Notes: a model not told the origin generated them from the letters alone. Positions 11,865 through 24,672 are shown, counted from the first letter of the stretch. The stretch: DNA of 64,000 nucleotides from Isoetes taiwanensis (GCA_021234155.1 JAJEKV010000041.1:13610374-13674373); one strand, 5' to 3'. Numbers and translations: made by a program.

Positions 11865-12236
11865 TCAAATTGAAATAAAATCATTCCCAAACCTTGTTAC
11901 GTGTTTAACTAAAAGATACAATAGAGTATAGTACACTCTGCAATGGTACTCAATTCTTATTTTCAATACTTCTCTCATGCATTGTTGAAAGAGGGTTACT
12001 TCATGATTCAATCCTTCATTGAACATGTCATTGGCCACATCTAGTTTCAACAACTTCTTTTCGTAATATTCTTGCATGAGTGTTTCTTGTTCTTGTGTTT
12101 CTTCATCTCCGTCGCACCATTTAGAATACACATTATTTTCCACTAGATCTAGGTGCTTCATGTTGCCTATACCACCTCTACATCTTATAAGGCCAAAGCT
12201 TTGCACAAGGATATGTTGAAACAAGCACATATTCAA
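11865..12236 (-). other. Uncharacterised open frame of 123 codons
   Basis: A minus-strand frame with an acidic and Glu/Lys-rich middle part (DGDEETQEQETLMQEYYEKK, then helical LKLDVANDMF). The amphipathic, charge-rich composition is more protein-like than the surrounding chance ORFs. No domain or homologue is recognised. There are no clear splice borders, and the N-terminus looks arbitrary. It may be an exon remnant or chance. Confidence 0.25.
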
Positions 12237-13050
12237 GGCTAGAAACCTGTTTGTACCTAGACCAATAAATAACAGAGACCAAATGGACCTGTGGTGATGT
12301 TGAAAAGCAATTATTACGATGAAACAACAGATAAAGTTCCAATGTTGCAGGTAGCTTCATGCACTAAGAACACATTGAAAGTTGTAGTGACAATTATCTT
12401 GCCAGAAACTATTTCTACAAGTTACCCGAAACATGGGTGAAAAGTTGCTCTAGTCATATGCTTTTGAAGTTTTTATAATTAGTAGGAGCTCCATGTCGTT
12501 AACATTCTTGCCACCATCTTACTTCTCACTCAAAGAATAGCGAACATTTGCAAGCACGACACTTAATGCAAAATGAAGTGCATTCTTACGTCGTAAGTTA
12601 TTAGCTTAAAATATAAGGATTTCTTAGGATAAACGCCAGCCACTTTATGCTGCACTATAAGTTGAAGGGAAACTTTGACTAACGTAATATAATGTTAAGG
12701 CATTTCAGCAAAATGTTCTTTTAAGTACGTGTGTGATTCTAGTACTATGTTAGCATGCACCTTGCCAAGTTTCAAAGAACTAGGCTATGGCACATGGGAC
12801 TTAGTACATTTAAACTGCCACAATAAGTTGTGTTGGTATTGCAGGAACAGTATGGAGCAGACATCTGCTCAGACTTTAAGCAGGGGAATATATTCCAACA
12901 TCACTTTTTCTTTACTCTGTTTCTTTCTTTTGCATTGTTTATGCTGAGACGGTTTGTCTCTTTTTGAATAGATCTGCATACAGACTGCTTTCTTTTCAAA
13001 TAGATCTGCATGGCCAGCATTCATCAACAACAGAGGCCTGGGCTGGAGCT

Positions 13051-15354
13051 ATGGCCTCAGTTCTTTGCAGACGTTTTCAGAAGCCATCTCTCAACATTAG
13101 ACCCACCAATGAAGGCGCATTTCCTCTTTCTTCTTCCGATTCAGAAGAACTGGGCACTGATCTTGTTCCTGAGAAGAGCCTCACGCTAGTGGCTTTCAGA
13201 TTGGCAGTTCTTGAAAAACTAGCCACTGCACTGGGGAGATTAGGATTTGTATGGGCAACAGTAATCTTGCTTGGTGGTTATGTGAGCAGTTTAAGAACCC
13301 GTCACTTTGCTGTAATTTCTACCTTATTAGTCACCGAAGGAGGTAGAGTATTTTGCAGAACTCAAGAATTGGTATGGCAAAATTTAGCCACCAGATCAAT
13401 ATTTGATGTAAAAAGCTGCTTGAATCATAAAAGAGAGAGCAAGAGGCGCAACAACAGTGAGCCAAATGTCACAAATCGTGCTTATGAATCTGATGGAGCT
13501 ATTTCTACGAATTCAAAACTGGAAGAATATGCCAAACAAATTCAAAGCTCCTGCATACGAGGTGCTGTTCTTATGAACCGAAGATGGTCTATTGACACTC
13601 TTCCCTTAATCCCATATGGAAATAGTTTATGGGCACAACGCATCAGTGCCTTGCTGTATGTGCTTCAGCTTATATCTGCTACCATCACAATAGGATTCTC
13701 TGTATCTAGTCTCTGTAGACAAAATTATGGTCCCACACAAAATCTTGATAATGCACTGAATATTTACTACATCTTAATGCTGTCAGAAGCATCTGTTTTT
13801 CTGATCCAAAGGGCATATTGGGAGGTGAAGATCAGCTGGAAGAAGCTACTGATGAAAGTGAATGAAAAATGTAAGTTGGGACCAGATAATGCTAATGTTG
13901 TGCGAGAATTTTTCTATGATGTATATTCTAGCTGCTTGAATGGTAGCGTCTTTGATGGTTTAGAGAAGGATTTAGTGTCTTTCAGCATTGCTAAGATAAC
14001 ATCTAGTACTGTAAAAGACCAGCGTGATGGGGTGAGCAACGTAGCAATATTTCTGAAAGACGTGGCATTCAAAGCATATACTGTGAGAAAAATTGGCACA
14101 ACACCAGGCATCATCGATAGACTTCTTCAAATGCTAGCTTGGAAGAAGGAGGTTGATATTAGAAAAGCAACAATTACTATCTTACGTGAAATAGCACGTT
14201 CTGACAACAATTCATTTCGTATTGCTGCAGTAGCAGGGGGGCTAGAAAGCATTGTTTCCCTTGTCCAAGATGAAAATGATGGAGAACACAAATTTCTAGG
14301 ACTCCAGACTCTTGAATGTCTGGCCAAAAATCATAGACAATGTGTTAGAATTGGTGAAACAAGAGGTTTGATCTTGAGTTTAATTGATTGCATAGAACTC
14401 AAAGAAAGTTCAGAGTTTAAATTCAAAGAGATCATAGTAGAGTCATCATTGCAGATATTAAAAATGCTTGCTGCTACATAAGGTGGATCTGGCCAATGCA
14501 TAAGGAAGGACATAGCCAAGGCAGTGATGGCATTGAGAAATCTTAGAGAAATCCTTCAATTTCGAGCAGAAAATCCACTTCTGCAAGAGCTGGCTGTAAA
14601 GATCATAAAGAATTTAGCATTGGAAGATGAGATTAAAGAAGCAATTGGCAATACAGGAGGTATAATCCACAGTTTGACAAAGATCTTTTTGGCTAAAAAA
14701 TGCAGAAGAGTGAGCTTAAAAGCAGGAGAAGCACTTAACCTGTTGGTTTTAGATTGCCCAAAAAACTGCATCCGCATGATGGGCTGCTCCTTTTCTCACA
14801 ATACACTGGTTTCAGTCATGGAGCAAATTAACCAAGAACCCGAATTCTCGGCATGTGCAACTAACATTTTGAGACAATTATGCAGAAATTTAAGCCAAAA
14901 GGAGCAGAATAAGATTGCTGAGATGACACCAAATCTGATGAGAGTGATTTTAGAAAGCAAAAATGAAGAGCAGCAAGAGGCTTGTTTAGGGCTTGCTGCC
15001 TGCACAATTCCCCTGCTTACCAAAGAGTCATATGAATCCATGTTCAAAGAGATAGAAAAGTACCATATTGTTGATGGCATGAATATGATATCGGCCTCGT
15101 TTCCGTCGCTCACGCATCTGCCTCAGATTCGAAGGTACAGTCTTGAGTTTATTATCGAACTTATGAAGCGTGATAAATTCTTCGTTAGGGCATTCAAAGA
15201 GGCAGGCATGGAGAAAAGATTGGAAATGATGCTGGAAACAATGTCGGAGGTAGAAAATTTCTGTTCCTTTAGTGGGGCAATGGGTGTTCATCGCCATAGC
15301 CGCAGCTTGGAGGAGCTCATCGAGGACGCCCTGCATTATATCTGTCCATCTTGA
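13051..15354 (+). CDS. Armadillo-repeat membrane protein gene with one in-frame TAA
   Basis: One plus-strand frame runs 768 codons from ATG at 13051 to TGA at 15352-15354, interrupted only by TAA at 14479-14481 (codon 477). From this start, hydrophobic segments lie at about residues 64-81, 86-98, 197-221 and 237-253. They are preceded by a conserved VLEKLATALGRLGFVWATVI motif. Helical ARM-like repeats fill residues 290 to the end, on both sides of the stop (GLESIVSLV, GGIIHSLTKI). This matches a plant-specific family of four-span ARM proteins of unknown function, probably membrane-anchored with a cytosolic repeat domain. An in-frame ATG at 12964 would add 29 residues of poor quality and lies next to polypyrimidine-AG sequences that look like a 3' splice site, so 13051 is preferred. 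The protein homology resumes directly after the TAA, so the stop is a point nonsense change or sequencing error, not an intron. Confidence 0.85.
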
Positions 15355-15574
15355 AATGGAAGTATTTTTAACACATTTATGATTACTTTAGACATTTAGT
15401 TGAATGAAGCTATAGTCTAATTTGCCTTTACAACTTCTTAGCATTTGCAATCTTAGCATTTGCACTCTTAGCATTTGCAAAGTTAAGTGATGGTGCACTA
15501 TGATCTATATCTATATACAAGTGTTTGTAATATGAGGGACTGCATGAAGCCGACCCTTTAAAACACACCCCAAC

Positions 15575-16500
15575 GTGAAAGATTCCCCTAGATTCTTAAG
15601 ATTCTACAAAGATTCCCCTGGATTTCTGAAGATCAGCCCAAGGCTCCTTCAGATTTTGCAATATTCTATGTATATTCTCCCAGATTATCACAGATTCTAC
15701 AAAGATTCTCCAAGATTCTATCAAAATTCCTCTCGATTCTCAAATTTTTCCTTAGATTCCCTAAGATTCTCTTGAGATTCCCCTAGGTTTTTAAAGATTA
15801 CCCCAATATTACTCTAGATTTTCCAAGATTCCATGTAGATTCTCTTAGATTTTTCAAGATTCTATAAAGATTCCCCTAGTATCCCTAAGTTTCTCTTGAG
15901 ATTCCTCTAGATCCTCTAAGATCCTACGAAGATTCCCCTAGATTTTCTAAGATTTTATGAAGATTCCTTTAGATTCTCCTGGATTCTCTAAAAATTCCCC
16001 TAAATTCTAAAAGAATACCCAAGATTCCTCTAGATTCTCCAAGATTCTACAAAAATTCTCCTAGATTCTTCTAGATTCTCCAAATTCTCAAAGATTTGAG
16101 GAATATTTTGGGATTCATATAGATTCTCTTCAGATTCCTCTAGCTCCATTAGATTCTATGAAGATTCCCCTAGACTCCCCAAGATTCCTCTAGGTTCTTA
16201 AAGATTTTATCAACATTCCCTTAGATTACCTTACATTTTCAAAGGTGCTCTCTTGAATTCCCATAGATTCTCTAAGATTCTAATGATATTCCTTTGGATT
16301 CTCTAAGATCGATGTCCAGATCTTATGTTGAGGCTTCCTAGGAAATGTAATGTTTGAGACTGCATTCCCCAACATTTTCTCTAGATCCATCTAAGGTTCC
16401 CTAAGATTCCATAAAGATTCCCCATATTATATGAAGGTTCTCATAAATTTCCTTAAGGTTCCTCTAGATTCTCGAAGATTCCTTAAGCCTCGGCAAGATT
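15575..16500 (+). repeat. Degenerate AGATTC minisatellite
   Basis: For over 900 bp, short variants of AGATTCCCCTAGATTCTCTA recur every 10-13 bases (AGATTCT..A, AGATTCCCCT, TAGATTCTC). The array begins about 220 bp after the armadillo gene stop and fades near 16500. Its T/C-rich plus strand and high divergence between units point to an old expanded minisatellite. It also creates chance Ser/Phe-rich ORFs. Confidence 0.85.
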
Positions 16501-18121
16501 ACTGAAATACCACAAGTTATTGAAGCAATAATGCTACGTTTTGCATTGATGTACCTTGAGGGATTGTGCAAAGTTTAAATTCCCAACGTCCCTTTTCCAT
16601 TAAGGCAGAATGCCTCCTGATATGGCCAAAAATGTTGAAATTAAGAGTAGTAATCCATGCCTTTGCTCACAATTAAAAATTTTTGGAAGCATAATGTCAA
16701 GGTCTTTTTGCTTAATGTGACCAAGATATTGTTCGTCTGGCGATAAACAACACCATATTGTACTGTTAAATATGAAATTCAAGCTAGTCCATCTCTATGA
16801 AGTCAGAGCGTGAAGGAAAGGTGTAAAGCTTGTGCCTCGTGGATTTTAGTCAGTAGAACTTATTGTTCACTTCATGGGATTGCGTGCTTGTCTTCATCTT
16901 CATTTGGCAAACATTAGCGTTTACTTATTGGTTTCCCTTGCCATGTGTAAATTATTTAGTTGCTTTAAACCAATTCTTTCAAAATGAATATTCTGGTGAC
17001 ATTTTCCTGCCATCATTCTGCTTTTTAATTCCAAACTTTCCCTACATCTGTTTTTCTGTTGTTGATGTTTCTTGGATGATAGGTGTAGAAGAGTAGATTG
17101 GTTGTAAGGTGGGACATGACAATGTTGACATATGTTGCAATACTTGGTTTTAGTCCTATTGCATTTGAGAAAACAACGTAATTAGATCTTTCAGATTGCA
17201 CATGGAAGATGAATCGTGTTTTTATTGGGCATCTCCAAAGGTTGGAGAGCAAATTTAGCAGTATTGCTTAGAGGACCAAATATTTATTGGGGTTTGTCCA
17301 CTAGCGCCGATTTTTGTTTGAGTTGATACTTTGAGGAGCAAATAAACGAAAAACCATGACCTGCATTATATAGACTTATGTAGATTGTTGCCGCTGACTT
17401 CAGTTACATATTCAACTCTAAACTCCAGCCACAAAGTATTTGTTCTCTTGGTGAAACTAAGTTTCATGCCTTTCCTTTAGCTAGAAACGCTGGAATGGTT
17501 GGATTTGCATCCATTTTTGAGGCAACGCTGGAATGGACTTCCATTTTGAGGAAACGTAATTTATTTTTCATAATGTCATCGCTTTAGTTTACATGCCCTT
17601 AAGGAGGTAGTCTGCATGGTGGTAGACTCTATAATTATTTTCAATCTTCAGAACACGATAACATATCATAGAAATAATTGATCACATGAGATTTGCATTC
17701 ATCCAAGTAAACTCTCGGTATCTGCTTTTCTTTTTGCGAACCAACAATACATCTACCATTTGCCCAAGCCTTTGGTTCTGCATGACTGGAAAGGTATTGC
17801 CTGCATTTTTGAGCATAATTACTGAAGAAGGCACATAAGAAAATTGTATTATGCAAATTTGTATTATGCAAAGGGAAACTGATCCAAACAGAGTCCGGAT
17901 CCAAACAGAGTCCTAAACTGGCAACAAAATGTTGGTGGTATAAATTGGATAATGCCACGTTTAAGATGGGTTCTGAGACGTGCAGAGATTTTCACTCTAT
18001 GGATAACTGTTATTCGTTTATTTTGTTCTCTGCCTTTGTCACCAATGCCAAGAGGTTCAAAAATACGACATTAATGTTCCAGCTATAATTTTAGGTAAGC
18101 ATAATGGTCGAGGTTGTTGAG
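16501..18121. other. Non-coding stretch, no gene seen
   Basis: AT-rich sequence with only short frames of no protein character, such as the 105-codon minus frame at 17641-17958. No repeat boundary was seen until the 51-bp tandem duplication at 18122. Confidence 0.5.
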
Positions 18122-18223
18122 CATGGTGTTTTAGACACCACGGATCAAATAAGAACTTCCCATGTTGCAAGTCATGGTGTTTTAGACACCACGGATCAAA
18201 TAAGAACTTCCCATGTTGCAAGT
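18122..18223. repeat. 51-bp perfect tandem duplication
   Basis: 18122-18172 is repeated exactly at 18173-18223. Each unit contains a small palindrome, TGGTGT-TTTAG-ACACCA. It lies about 260 bp before the GC-rich start of the plus-strand LINE. Confidence 0.9.
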
Positions 18224-18644
18224 CATGTAAAGAACGGAGCCTTCAAAATGGATGATCGCAGAAGCAACGAAAAGATGATGTAGCAACGAGTTGCTTTTTC
18301 TCCTATCGTATAGATCTGTACAACCATTATTCAATCCAATTACGGTCAATTATTCGTGGCAATTTGTCCCAGTAATGCCTAAACATAATAAAAGTCTCTC
18401 AACACACAATCCATCTTTGTCACCAATGCTAAATGTCCGAGTAATGTCCTTATAGTCCCCTGACATCTAGCAATATTTAAAACATGGTCATGGCAAGCGC
18501 ATTCTTCCTACCACACCAACCCATCCTGGGAAGGCCCAAACACACCAACCACCGGTTGACCCCACGCAGGCAGAGCCCTCTGGGGAAGACCATGAAGCGG
18601 GGCCACCAAGGAAGAGGCCTCGGGCAGAGGGAGAGACGTCTTCC

Positions 18645-18941
18645 ATGAAGAGGGAGGCCCGAGCCAAGGCCCAGTCGACCCGGCAGGCGGGCCACATAGG
18701 CAATCCGGGCCGAAACCTTGGAGCCGCATCCAAAGCGAGGGTTGAGGCCAACGCAGCACGCCTTGCGTGCCTCCCGACAGAGGTGGAGAACATAAACATC
18801 TCGGATGTTGCGCAGCAGTTGGTGCCGAAAAACGGCGAATCACGTAATTGGAGGATCGCGTACGACATTAAAGTGCATGATAGCATCCACTTGCTACAAT
18901 TTGACAGACAACAATACCAGCCAGGAGCTTGCGTGATATGA
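18645..18941 (+). pseudogene. LINE ORF1-like remnant
   Basis: This frame begins with a Lys/Arg/Ala-rich segment (KREARAKAQSTRQAGH) and continues as a helical, basic stretch. The corresponding part of the minus-strand copy (36580-36993) has a Glu/Arg-rich coiled coil. That position and composition fit the nucleic-acid-binding first ORF of LINEs. No zinc knuckle or RRM was recognised. Confidence 0.5.
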
Positions 18942-20039
18942 GGGGGGCGGTAGACACCGTGGTTGGCAGCTTATGGAAGCCGGACGCAGGACAGAACCGC
19001 GGTAGAGCAGAGACACTGTGACCCCTCCTCGGATCCGTGCCGTAGGTTGAGGAGGCTAAGGCCACGGCCCGAGAGCACAGCCAGCCCTCGCCGAGGTTGC
19101 GAGGCCGCCACTCGCGGAGACAAGGATTCCAGTCGCTTTTAGAAGCTAGCCGTGCGTAACCGAAGCTTTTGGAGTAAGGGGATTTAGCACGGTGATCGGA
19201 GCTACAGAGCTTCGCGCGCTGCCTCAAAGAAGGCAAGGGCCTCCATGCCGGTGGCACATGAGCAACTCGCCATTGCACGGGAGATGGCAAGACATGACAA
19301 CGCCCCGCGAAGAGCCGAGCCCCGCACCGGAGAACGTAAACCACAAAGAAAGAACACACCAACCCCGCGAACCCACCAACCTACAGACGCCAACCGGAAC
19401 ACATGCCGCCCGACACATCGAATCACGCCGGCCGCCAATTACCCCCCGGTCGGCCACAATGCGATATGCCTCACCCACCTCAACCAACACGGGTGCGCCC
19501 CCGCCAACTTCCAGAACAGAGACGCAGGAGCCGCAATGTGGTAGTGCGAGGCTCGGGACGGAGGAGTCGAAGAACATCTCACTTCCGACTCCGCATACTG
19601 CATCTTGGACCTGGATGATGTTCCCAAAGACTGCGACCATTGGAAAGGCGAGTCGCCATGGAATTCGGCCTTCGACGCCCGGTGGTCATCTTCACGCTTG
19701 AGAGCGCAAGAAGCTGGTGGCCATCCCCCAAGGCCGTCGCCGGAAGTTGAAGGGGACGGCTCAGACGTTGGACCTGAACTTGACCCCAAAGACAAGAAGA
19801 GACCAAGCGTGAGCTGGCCAAAGTCGTGACCCGGCCAGACATGGAGGGGCAAGGGGGTTGGTCCTGGGAAGGATGCGCCGATTCAGGCAGCCAAACAGGG
19901 ATGCGAGGCACTCCGCCCCTCGAAGTCCCTCTCTCGAGGGGCCCCAAATGCCGCACGCATCCACATCTTCCTCCCCCTCGACCACCACTACCACCGACCT
20001 GAAGTGGCGATGCATGCCACTAAATAGGGATCGTGCCTC

Positions 20040-20530
20040 GGCAGTGGGTATCCCCGGAATTGCCGTGGCTTTCCATGGCGTAAGGGGACAGCCTCAATTC
20101 CGTAAAGCCATGGACATGGACCTTATCTTCCTCATGGAAACATGGGAACATGCCGGGTCACAAAGCACCGATTTTGCCAGATACCGGCGCTACTGGGCCT
20201 TCAATGAGTGCAAAATGAAACGAGGACACCTGAGGAATTATGCAGTTATTACCGCATGTTTTGGCCCAATTCTGCCTCCCCCGCCGAGGCGCATTGTGCA
20301 CAAATGTATACCGTGGGTACGAAAGTGCGAATCAAAATGATGGCAGCCCTCTCTTTGTGGCGGCTTGCTACTTCCCACATGCCGAGAGCAACTTTTACCA
20401 CACGCGACTTGATGTGGATTGTGCAGAGCCCTATGTCGATCTATATGATGACATACGCCAGCATGCATAATTGGGCAAGGTCATGTTGCTTGGAGATTTT
20501 AATGCGCCGCCATTGTGGGCGAAGCAGATC
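20040..20530 (+). pseudogene. LINE apurinic-type endonuclease domain, broken
   Basis: Two frames together carry the endonuclease landmarks: DMDLIFLMETWEHAG (catalytic Glu region) at about 20115-20160, then ACYFPHAESNFYHTR near 20370 and LLGDFNA near 20485-20508. The domain nicks target DNA to prime reverse transcription. Stops and frameshifts separate the motifs. The minus-strand copy has the same motifs plus the preceding SWNCRGF start. Confidence 0.85.
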
Positions 20531-21489
20531 CCAAAATTCGCGACCTCTAGCCGAGGATGTGTTGCAAATGGACCCCCGCAGAGATGGTTTGGCCAAGGGC
20601 GCCGATGACGTTCGTGTGACACGGTGATGGCCGGGCACCATCCGCTGTCGGGCAAGATCTTTGACCTCGGTCATTTGCAATGGGTTGGCACAGTGGGTCG
20701 GCCCCTCCACCGCCACTTTGTAGACAGGAGAACCGTGGGGCGCACGGTGTGGTGGATTACGCGCCAGCAGCGAGCAATGCCTACACTTGATCACTCGCCT
20801 GCCCGGACAGTGGGTCGACGAGGAAGTAGACTCCACCATCACCCCTGTTCTTGCAGATAGATTGGCGTGCCAACCGAAAGCACCCATTGCCCCAACACCC
20901 CATGTACCACTTGCCAAGGCCCGTGACTATGATCATGCGGCGGTCTATGCGAGGATGCTTGAGCATGAGCCACGGAGTGCCGCAACTCCCCACACTTTCA
21001 ACAACAGACGCCCAAATTTGAACCAGCTCCTTTTGAGGGTAGGGGACGATGCTTTGGGAGAGACCGCCGACGCGATCCACGTGAGCCGCAACCACCTTCC
21101 CAAATCACCGGGTTCGATGACCTAATGTCGGGAGTCAAAACGATGGCTCCGCCAAGTGCTAGATCCCACCATTCGCCCAAGCAGCGTCGTCCCGGTCAAT
21201 ACGCTCCTTCCTCAAGACCAAGAAAGCCAGGTACCTTTAAGTGAGCACCAAAGAATGTATCTTTGGTCTTCTAGACCCGCCACCCTAGGGCCTTCGAGAA
21301 AGGTCTTGAGTAAGCCCTCGCACGCCCACGTGAAATATTACCCCCAACAATGGGTGAGATACTTTGCAGCAGCTTTGTAGAGGACCCAATGGGAAGCCGC
21401 ACCGCATTCTCCTTGAGCATGTGCCTAGCACCGGTCATTACCGGCGATGTCATAATGGCCCGCAACGCCGCTAACGGGAAGGCAGAGAT

Positions 21490-22600
21490 TTGATGGTATG
21501 CGTGCAGCTTCTCAAGTGGGCGGGCCCCAATGGTGCCTGCTTCTCACAAAGACTCTTCAACAGCATTGCAAGAAGGCTTCCCCCCGCGACCGACTACCAA
21601 AGAGTAGAGTTGTGCCCATATACAAAGCAGGGACCCCCACGGCCAAGCCAACTATCGCACCATTATGGTCGGGCTTCCGCCTTTGCCAAGTTGCTTGCCT
21701 GATTCTTGAGCGGGCGATTGACACTTTGGGCAGAGGATGGAGAAGTGCGGGTCAAGACGCCAGCAGCTCCCCCCGGCATTCTACTATTGACCATATCTTC
21801 ACTCTGCGAACACTCATAGAGGATAGCCGAATCGACCAGAATCCATCGCTGTTTTGTGGATTTTGCAAAGGCTTTTGACACGCTGCCTCTGGATAAGTTG
21901 TGGGACAGATTGAGACGACTTTAGGGACCCCCGCCGACTTGCAGGTAATGCTATATATAGACTATAATGAGGCTTGCTCCTGGGCCGTCTCACCTTCGTC
22001 GGGGAGCCCGTTGTTAGTAGCATTGGTGCGCCGTAGGCTGCCCTCTATCCCCGACGCGCTTTCGCTTGTACATTGACCAGCTAGAAGAATGGCTAGCCGA
22101 GCACGGGAGGCTTTGATGCACCACATAATCCCCGCAACTCATATATGCTGATGATGTTGGCCTCGCCGCATATACCCGGAGGACATGCAACGCCACCTGG
22201 ATGCTTTGGACACTTTCGCCAATTCACTAACATGAGAGTTAACTTGGCCAAGACAAGGTGCCAGCTTTGGTCCCATCATCCCTAAGACCCACGCCTTCCC
22301 CTCATTCACTTACCGGGGCGTGTAGTGGAGGTGGCTCGCCTTATAAGTATTTGGGCATTGAGTTTTCTACTACCACACACCGGGATGCATCCATCGTTTA
22401 CGGGTCACAGTCGGAAAGCCCCAGATGCAATGCAAAACAACAAATCCACAAGGCGTAGTAGATGCATGGGGTCACCAGCACACTTGTTCGTGGCCTTGGT
22501 TGAACCGGTCCTCCTCTATGGGGCGGTATGTGGGGGCCGCTGATATCCCTCACCACTTGAACGATCTAGAGCAGTACGTAAAAGCTTTCTTGGCCCCGCA
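21490..22600 (+). pseudogene. LINE reverse transcriptase domain, broken
   Basis: The recognisable blocks are HSTIDHIFTLRTLIED (about 21780-21830), the palm motif YADDV at 22144-22158 and KYLGIEF near 22345. The frame changes several times and stops are frequent. YADD with STIDHIFTLR is also found in the other two LINEs of the window, so they share a superfamily. The clade cannot be named safely without a tree. Confidence 0.85.
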
Positions 22601-23531
22601 CCGGGAGTGAAATCCACGGTCCCATATCGCATCTTGCTCCAAGAGACAAGCTTCCTTCCATTACGTAGGGCTGACCGAACGCCACATTATTTACTTCCGT
22701 AAGGTGGTGGCTATGGATGAAGCCCTCGCTGCCCAACCTTGCTTTGGCAAAGGGCGATGGGCCCGCGAAATGACTCAAAGCCCGCTGGAAAGACAAGCAA
22801 GCCCGTGGTTCTCGCTATGGAATGCGCAGGCACACGATGTGGGACCAGTGCATACACCGGCGGAACGCGGGCTGCCTTTGAAGCAAAGATTTGATGCTTG
22901 CTTCATGGCCAAGCTTTGGGATGCGAGGCCCCATCACATGTCAAGGTGGCAAATTATCGACAGCAGTTAATCCCATGCTCACGAGGGCCCACACCACTAC
23001 CTGCGCACCCATCTACCCATGAAAAAGCCGCAGGGTGATTGCTTCCATTCGCGACAGTGCACACCACCGCATTGAGACAGGGAGATGGATTCGGGAGCCG
23101 CGTGGAGGACGAGTTTGTCGCTGTCGCCAACAGGCCCATTGAGGATGAAAGTCACGCCTCCGTGCCGTACGGCCATTTGCAGCATATCCCAAGCTCTAAG
23201 ATGCTCTGCTAGTTGTGCCCCCATCGCCTTGCATGAGCTAATCGAGCACTGCCTCTCGAGGCTTGTTGGGATCAGACCGGGAGGTAATGGATACGCCGAC
23301 TCGCTTATGCCCCCGTCCGACATTAACCTCGGGAATTGCCCCATGCCCAGTGATTATGTATATAACTGCAAGATGTCGCAAGATCCTTATTGCTACTAAG
23401 GTTTTTCCCCCCGAAAACTTGGCGGGGGGTTTTAATCCCGGTAGTAATACCGCCGCTCTCTCTTTGTGCACTTGGGTCCCATAGGCCGCTTGGTCTCCGT
23501 GGGATCTATAAAATCATATTCTATTCTATTC

Positions 23532-24672
23532 TTCAAACGCCCTCAAGCTTTCCGTGCCACCCACAAGGTCAAAATTGTCTGGTGAGCCAACTACAACTAA
23601 ATTAGCTTATAAGTAAGCGTAAACTATTTGAAACACCACTAAGACATGCCTTTCGAAATTTATGCCTCTAACAGGACCCCACTGTTCCATTTTGCAGCAT
23701 ATTTGATCGGCAAAACGATCTCCACAAATACCCATCAGCAAAATAGCTCGAGAGGCATGCTCCTATGCTTATTAATATGATTGACATCATCGGCCAGAGT
23801 TAAGACCTCACTTTCATCAACAAAATCAAATTATTACCTGCCGTCAAGCCATTCTTGTGGAGTGCTTCCGGGGAACCAGAGGGTTCTCTATATGGTAGAA
23901 GCTGCTCGCGTTGGTACACAAGCAAGAGGCTTATAAAGAGTTAATTTTTCTTAGGGCCACTTAATTGAAGCACCATAGTTAGTGAGTTGCTCCCAAACAT
24001 TTGTGATGCAAGACAACGATAAGAAAGGAGTCAAACTATGTCCAAAAACATAACCAAAACAAACAACAGCTATAGAAAAGCAAGCCACTTTTTCCAGCCA
24101 CAAAGCCTTCTTTTAAACTTAGAGAGAAACATTTCATTCCAAAACCATAGCTTTCATGCTCATTTGTTTAGAGCAATAGCTAAAGGGTTAAAGAATTTGC
24201 TAAAAACTCTGCAAAATCAAACAAGAAAAAAAGTTAATCACGAGTAAATAAAAATAGCAACTGCAAAGGAAATAAACGTACCAGAACTTTGTATCTCGTG
24301 GTGTATATGAGTATCATGTGTAAACTAGAAAGATGACGAAAGTCTCAACATTAGCCTTCATCTTCAAATTACTCAAGCTTACAACAGTAGATACACGAAA
24401 AAATTTGGAAAAAAACCACTCTGGAGATTATAAGCCCAGCAATACATAATATAATAATGTGATGGGAAAGGACACAAGCATTCCAAAAATGACCCGCATT
24501 CCAAAAATGACCCTGCATATCAACAACACATATTAGAAGCAGGAAGGATATTATTTATGTCTATCAGGATCAAGTGATTAAGAGGGCAATATAACAAACA
24601 TAAGCCATGCCATGCATTCATATGATGTGCAAATGAACATCAAAGGATCGAAATTACATTATATAAACATAC
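23532..24672. other. Non-coding stretch, no gene seen
   Basis: AT-rich sequence between the LINE tail and the PIN remnant, with only chance ORFs. The last PIN exon would be expected here on the minus strand but was not found. Confidence 0.5.

Larger units (their letters stand above)
18483..23531 (+). mobile_element. Near full-length LINE (non-LTR retrotransposon), family A copy 1
   Basis: A GC-rich block of about 5.05 kb has the order ORF1-like region, AP-type endonuclease, reverse transcriptase, C-terminal region and 3' UTR. All frames carry stops and frameshifts. It matches the minus-strand LINE at 32.1-37.2 kb from the GETSSM-REA segment of the first frame to the 3' motif GGGTCCCATAGGCC. 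The 3' tail is three TATTC units (23517-23531). The 5' border is set where GC content rises and is approximate; no target duplication was found. The element is inactive as read. Confidence 0.9.

Noticed and set aside
12729-12947. Plus ORF just upstream of the armadillo gene as an extra N-terminal exon
   Set aside because: It has no similarity to the family N-terminus. The region looks like 5' UTR or intron sequence before a polypyrimidine-AG border.
14479-14529. Programmed stop-codon readthrough or an intron hiding the TAA
   Set aside because: The following bases (GGT) are not a known readthrough context, and no GT..AG pair around the stop would keep the conserved frame.
15575-15775. Plus ORF of 66 codons after the armadillo gene
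   Set aside because: It is encoded by the AGATTC minisatellite.
18488-19956. Several long ORFs on the minus strand within the first LINE
   Set aside because: They are high-GC shadow frames opposite the LINE ORF1/linker region and have no domain content.
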